A DNA stretch of 64,000 nt. Source: Gymnopus androsaceus JB14 (lineage: Eukaryota > Basidiomycota > Agaricomycetes > Agaricales > Omphalotaceae). Positions 59,368-64,000 of the stretch are shown piece by piece (the stretch's first letter is position 1; every line of letters begins with the position of its first letter). The stretch spans positions 62,001 through 126,000 of the forward strand of contig ML769478.1 of NCBI GenBank assembly GCA_009733575.1, in the 5' to 3' direction. Made by a program: the position numbers and the translations under genes. Below the pieces are notes generated by a model. That model did no database searches and was not told where the DNA came from. It saw only the letters and a list, made by a program, of their open reading frames with translations.

Positions 59368-60803
59368 CTACACACTGATAGACTCAATACTCATAGAATG
59401 CTTCACACGCCTTGACTTTGAAACCTGCGTACTCTGAGCAGTCGATCGAGACCTGCTTTCCATATCATGCATCTCCATTGCATAGGTGAATCCTGTTTCA
59501 GACCTAGATGCGAGTGAAGCTATCAAAGGAGACGCTTCCATATGAACAATGATGATAATCGCGACAGGATACAAGGCCTGTTTAAGGACGTATGTTAGAT
59601 GTGACTATATATTATATTCATGAATACTGTACTTACTGCACATCCGTTAGCCACTGCTGTAAATATTGCATATGCAAAGAACGCTGATGTTTCTTGGCCA
59701 GTATTGTTGATCTCCACCCCATTGAGGACAGCATAAACAATCTAAGTTGAGGTCAGTAACTAAAAGACATAAATAGATGGCTCATAAACCTGAACGAGAC
59801 AAAATACCAGTCCCGATTCAACCAGGATAAGAAGGGCTTTCTTCACTTGAAAGTGTCTTGTCTGTATATGATTCACAGAATTGGAACTTCGATATAAAGC
59901 CCTGAATACATTTAAGCTGCGAGGTATTATGTTCATGGCATCAATACCCTACTCACCATGCTTTAAGACCAATTAACAGGGTTGCAAATGCATTCACCGT
60001 CAGAGAAACCACCAGGGAGACCCAATCCAGCGTGATGGCACCATCTGAGAGCTGAATGTTAAGGCCGATATCATCGAATGCCGCGTCGGCGACATTAACA
60101 CCTAGGGAGAGTCATTTCACAACCTAAAGGCCGGTTTAAGTACTCGCCTATGTTTCCAACCATCAGTAAGAGCAACAGGAAGCCTAGTAGATATCCCCTC
60201 CACCCTTGGTGGAAATCCAAAATCACCCATGCTCTCCATAATACAAGACCATCCCCAATGCAGAGCTGTAGCGTAGAGCTTTAATATTCGATATCGAAGA
60301 AATAATGTGTATCGTGCACGTACATTGATGGTAGGCCCCCAGAATTGAATTGCCTCCCAAGGTATCGCTCGATCGCTAGCGAGGCTGACATTCGCCAATA
60401 GATCTTCGGTAGTGCTTGGGTGCATGAGGCTAAAGTAGTTGATGAAGGGTATAGTACCGGTTCGGCTGATACAGTCACCAGTAATAGAAAAGCATACAAT
60501 GACCAAAAGCGCGAGCAGAGTTCGCTGTGTAAGTCCTTTAACTGATTTGGAACTTGTAATTGATGTGTTAAGATCGCAAGTTGCACGGAGATAATGCACA
60601 ATGGAGAGACACACCAAAACATATACAAGGCTGTAAAGAATGAGAGCAGATATAAGCCTGGAGAGTTGTGTGGTGAGTTCATTACTTTAGTCATCATAAT
60701 AGGAAAACGCACCATACATGGCACAGGTGCCTATAAGATTCACGAGGCTTCCATAATAACTCTCCCCAACCCCAACCAGTGTTGCGACTTCATCTGGTGT
60801 CAT
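59368..60803 (-). CDS. Seven-helix membrane protein typical of basidiomycetes
   Basis: Seven exons on the minus strand (60803-60713, 60657-60324, 60265-60148, 60101-59957, 59901-59790, 59741-59637 and 59577-59368), about 371 residues. Hydrophobic segments alternate with short loops: SALILYSLVYVLVCLSIVHY, LLALLVIVCFSI, GYLLGFLLLLLMVGNIGV, VSLVVSLTVNAFATLLIG, KKALLILVESGLVFCLVQ, FFAYAIFTAVANG and YPVAIIIIVHM. The block CIGDGLVLWRAWVI and the KALLILVESG helix are typical of an abundant, uncharacterised agaricomycete family. The Ser/Arg-rich C-tail is cytosolic-like. Intron 3 (60147-60102) uses a GC donor. The sum of exons is one base short of a codon multiple, at the exon 1/2 junction (MYG/LISAL), so there is either a frameshift, a missed splice choice or a sequence error. 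Function unknown. Confidence 0.7.
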
Positions 60804-60811
60804 TTTGAGCA

Positions 60812-60960
60812 ACAAAGACGGAAGGAAGGAAGGAAGATGATGATGAGATTTCAGGGAGTTCGGAAATAGCCAAGACCTTGTAAAAAGCAAAGACAGAAGG
60901 AAGGAAGGAAAAAGATGAGGTTTCAGGGAATTCGGAAACAGCCAAGGCTTTATAGATAAG
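60812..60960. repeat. Tandem duplication just upstream of the membrane-protein start
   Basis: Two imperfect copies with a period of about 75 bp (AAAGACGGAAGGAAGGAAGG ... TTTCAGGGAGTTCGGAAATA, repeated as AAAGACAGAAGGAAGGAAGG ... TTTCAGGGAATTCGGAAACA). It lies in the leader or promoter of the gene at 59368-60803. Confidence 0.7.
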
Positions 60961-62484
60961 AAGAAAGAAAGTTTGCGAAGGTTTGTATTGCATCCGACTC
61001 GCACCCCGAGTCCTGGTTTAGCCTGGATTCTGCTGCCAGGAACCAGTCTTAAAGCTTTGTGGAAGGAAGGCCTGATAAACGCTATGGATCGAATCATGCA
61101 TAAAGATGGAGGCCACTTGATAGCAATCTAAAACATGTAAGGTGTATTTGATACGACAGCGATACGACGCAGCTGTAGATTTATAGAGAACGAATCTCAG
61201 ACGTACAGAGTTCCGTTACCAGTGCTATATACGGAGATAGCGGATACTACCATGCAGAACAGAACTCTATTCGTGTCGGTCATCGGTGGTGCTCGAGCAG
61301 CGCCAGCAAAAAGTCGCGTATCGTGATATTAGATTGCTAGAGCTTCTTCAAGTCTGGGCCGATCTTGAATTGGAAGTGTTGACGAGCATTCATGATTCGA
61401 GTATCGTCGAATTTCTGATATTTAGCGACTCAGGCCAGCAATCGAGATGAAAGCTCTATAGGATAATCAGCGAGAGCAGAACCAAAAAGAACCTGGAAGC
61501 AAAACAACCTCTGACCTCAGGAACGCAAATTGCGAGCAAATGCGAGATGAACTGGGTATAGAATAGATAGCACCCGAACTTGGAAGAACGAAAAAGAAAG
61601 ATCTATTCAACTGACGCTCATCAGATTTACACATTGGTCATGCATCCTACCGACCAAACCGGAAACCCTGCTGCATCTCAGACCCATGCTCAGACCAACT
61701 CCGAGTCCGAAAGATCTCAATATTTAAAAATTGTGCCCATACTTAGTACTTACCATACCATGGTGGCCAAAACGGCTATTAAACCAAGTGCAAGCTCGTC
61801 CATTTCGTTGATGATTGAATAGGTCAGCGACGAGCATTGATTGACCTCTGGAGAATTGAAGAGAGTTAATATAGAAAATGAACACAAAATAAGTGTCACG
61901 CTTTGTCACACGTGTGCATGACGCTCTCACCAATTCTAGATCTCACCAAAAACTGTTAGCAGAGGCTTGAGGTTATCTCTTTCAAATTCCAGGTTCCCAT
62001 GCTTTGGTCATCGAGCAGACATCATTTCTACACTGAATCTTACCGTTAATAAACCACACGCACCTTATGCACGAGCTTCAATCCTGGACCACAGTTTTTG
62101 CCTTTTAGTTCATCGTTATACGATATCCTAGCTCAATCTTAGTTCGTTCTCAGTGCCTAACACTGAATTCGGGTCGCAGACGCGCACGCTACTTACCAGC
62201 TTCCGAGCTTATGGAGTCCTGCATATTTCCAATAAATCTAGATCTGGAATCAAGGTGGTGTTTTGGTGATGGCGATGCGTCGTGCGCCGGGGATTTATGC
62301 GGTCTTCGGGAAGGGAGTATCTTGAGCTTTGCACTCACTGTGTATCGTCACTGCTATGGCTAGCTAGTATTGAATCGCGGTCCGTATTCACGTTTTCTAC
62401 AATGGATCTCCTTTGGAAGTTGAAAGTGTCGAAACAAGAAGAAAAAATCGGAACACAAAAGGACAAATGATCGCTAATAATATC
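60961..62484. other. Gene-free region
   Basis: I see no coding signal. The region separates the divergent membrane-protein and GH76-like genes and should contain promoter sequence for both if the latter is active. Confidence 0.4.
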
Positions 62485-63960
62485 GGGCATGGCTGAGGCT
62501 TCTTCCACACTTGTCTCTTCGGATTACGAAGACGGTAGCTGAAGAATTTGGGACACCGACAACGTGGAAGGTACGTTCATTTTTTCGCGGTTCAAGGAGG
62601 TACTGAACGATTTTTAGCGTATAGGGCACCAATATCACTGCATCCAGTGCAGACTAAATCAACCATCGATGCTGCTATTCAGGAAATGTTCGACAATGGG
62701 ACCGGTAAGTCGTCAGGACACGATTTATGTTCAGCTTATTACCCCCTTGTGGTAAACAGCCAACGTCAGCGATAATTTCTTTGGTATTTGACAGTGTATG
62801 ATCTCTACATCAACACAACTTCATTCGAAGCTCAAGTAACGACATATTTCTCGAACTCTACCTTCACCTCAAACGAATAGTAGGCATCCAACCTTGTGTT
62901 TACTAGAATGCTTATACTCATATTCACGCCAGCGTTCGTGTCACTTTCGCGTTACTTTTCCCTCATACATCTTACCGACACCATCCCTATATAGTCTGAT
63001 ATCCCGATGTACGTCCAGCTCTATTTGCTTTGATAGTTCTTATATGAAACTTCTAAGAGCTCAAGAATTCACGCAATACCTGGGTATCAAGTCTATCAAG
63101 ACTCAACCATGCTTAATATAGCCTCCCAAGCTTGGGATTACGCTCGCGCCCTCACCATATCTGATACGGATGTGGCCGTAGGCTCGATACCGGCCAAGAC
63201 CTTTAACTTCACGAAGACCTGTTCAGGCGGTACGTTTTCGATCCACTGCTCAGCGAACAGAAAGTCTTACTCATTGGACCTTCTAGCTACTCTGGTTGGC
63301 GGAACATTTTGGGTAATAATTCAAACTGAGGTGTCCAGAATAAAAGGCTTATGGTTCATAAACAGTCGACGAGTGATACCGATACGACCATCTTCGGAGA
63401 ATCCACTGCGTTCGTGTTGTAATCTTTGCAAAATTTTCGTTACTCACGACTGTGCTTCGTGATTATATTACTTATTATTCACGTTAGACCATCGAGATTT
63501 TAAATGTCGTTATGCTGAATCTCTACCCCTCAAGACTCTCAGCGTACCTCTACCAAGCAACTTCCTCCAGCACTTATCTCGATGCCGCCGAAGATTCTGG
63601 TGCTTTCTTAATAGATGTTATCATATCGCCAGCGTGAACAATGGGCTAGCAGCAATGTCGGTAAACGATAGCGCCTCCTGCGGTGATATCTGGTGTCCGG
63701 GAACATTCCGGATCGACCAAGCTGGTCACTTCATGGAAGGTTTAGCAATCTTGCCTGGTGATATGAGCCCTGTGAAGATATTTCATTCGGAAAGCAGAAT
63801 ATATCCGTCGACACCTTGTGAGTAGTCGAAAATCTTCGAGAGCGTTGATAAGTTAAAACTTTGTTCGCCATACAGGCGCTCCAATCTTGTCAATAAGACG
63901 CTCACAACGAATGTGCTCTGTAATGCTACCAATGGGATCTTCAGGCTAATGTCCACTATC
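62485..63960 (+). pseudogene. GH76-like alpha-1,6-mannanase relic or poorly resolved gene
   Basis: Blocks resembling glycoside hydrolase family 76 occur in order with intron-like gaps: FGTPTTWK (about 62545), STIDAAIQEMFDNGT then VYDLYINTTSFEAQVTTYF across a GT-AG intron (62706-62792), YQDSTMLNIASQAWDYARAL and SIPAKTFNFTKTCSG (63100-63230), GGTFW (about 63300), YQATSSSTYLDAAEDSGAFL (about 63555-63615), and DQAGHFMEGLAIL (about 63715-63755). Some blocks are in different frames and stops intervene (TSNE-stop; a TGA after IISPA). The paired catalytic Asp residues of the family were not located. It runs to the window's end, so the 3' part may be missing. Family call by eye only. Confidence 0.45.
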
Positions 63961-64000
63961 TTACCTCCTCGCAATGTTATACATCAGGCGGCGGCGGAAA

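Overview
The window reads as nuclear DNA of a mushroom-forming basidiomycete (Agaricomycetes). The evidence is many short introns of about 45-65 bp splitting every gene, a reducing polyketide synthase, an FMN/cytochrome b5 flavoenzyme and a P450 of fungal type, and a load of transposable elements typical of that group (gypsy LTR element, DDE/Ulp1 DNA transposon, Tad-like non-LTR remnant, Harbinger-like remnant, many MITEs). No rRNA, tRNA or CRISPR was recognised. Splice models were built by hand. For five genes (MET17-like, PKS, cytochrome b2-like, P450, ICMT) and for a small two-exon ORF, the inferred coding length is an exact multiple of three.

Layout. 1.5-3.2 kb: O-acetylhomoserine sulfhydrylase-like PLP enzyme (+). 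3.9-7.3 kb: intergenic DNA with hairpin MITEs. 8.6-15.4 kb: 1911-residue polyketide synthase (KS-AT-DH-unassigned/ER-like-KR-ACP, +). 15.4-24.1 kb: gene-poor, AT-rich, packed with foldback elements, a telomere-like tract and a broken non-LTR retrotransposon. 24.2-26.5 kb: flavocytochrome b2-like dehydrogenase (-). 26.8-28.9 kb: hAT-type MITEs and a long foldback. 29.3-31.4 kb: cytochrome P450 (-). 33.5-34.9 kb: a 33-bp minisatellite. 35.3-37.3 kb: more foldbacks. 37.4-49.2 kb: a TA-flanked DNA transposon encoding a Ulp1 protease and a DDE transposase, split by an 8.2 kb Ty3/gypsy element (40.3-48.6 kb) that carries an extra antisense ORF. 49.9-54.1 kb: MITEs and transposase debris. 54.3-55.1 kb: isoprenylcysteine methyltransferase-like gene (-). 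55.7-58.6 kb: a small membrane-protein ORF between two decayed alpha/beta-hydrolases, with inverted duplicates around part of it. 59.4-60.8 kb: seven-helix membrane protein (-). 62.5-64.0 kb: GH76-like hydrolase or its relic.

How the genes may work together. The PKS, the FMN alpha-hydroxy-acid dehydrogenase and the P450 lie within 23 kb, separated only by transposon debris, with a PLP enzyme on one flank and a methyltransferase-fold gene further off. This could be a transposon-inflated polyketide gene cluster. That is inference; no shared regulation is visible. The most unusual items are the Ulp1-DDE transposon, whose terminal motif recurs on nearby MITEs, the antisense ORF of the gypsy element, repeated use of GC-AG introns, and a long minisatellite built from dyad-symmetric 33-bp units.
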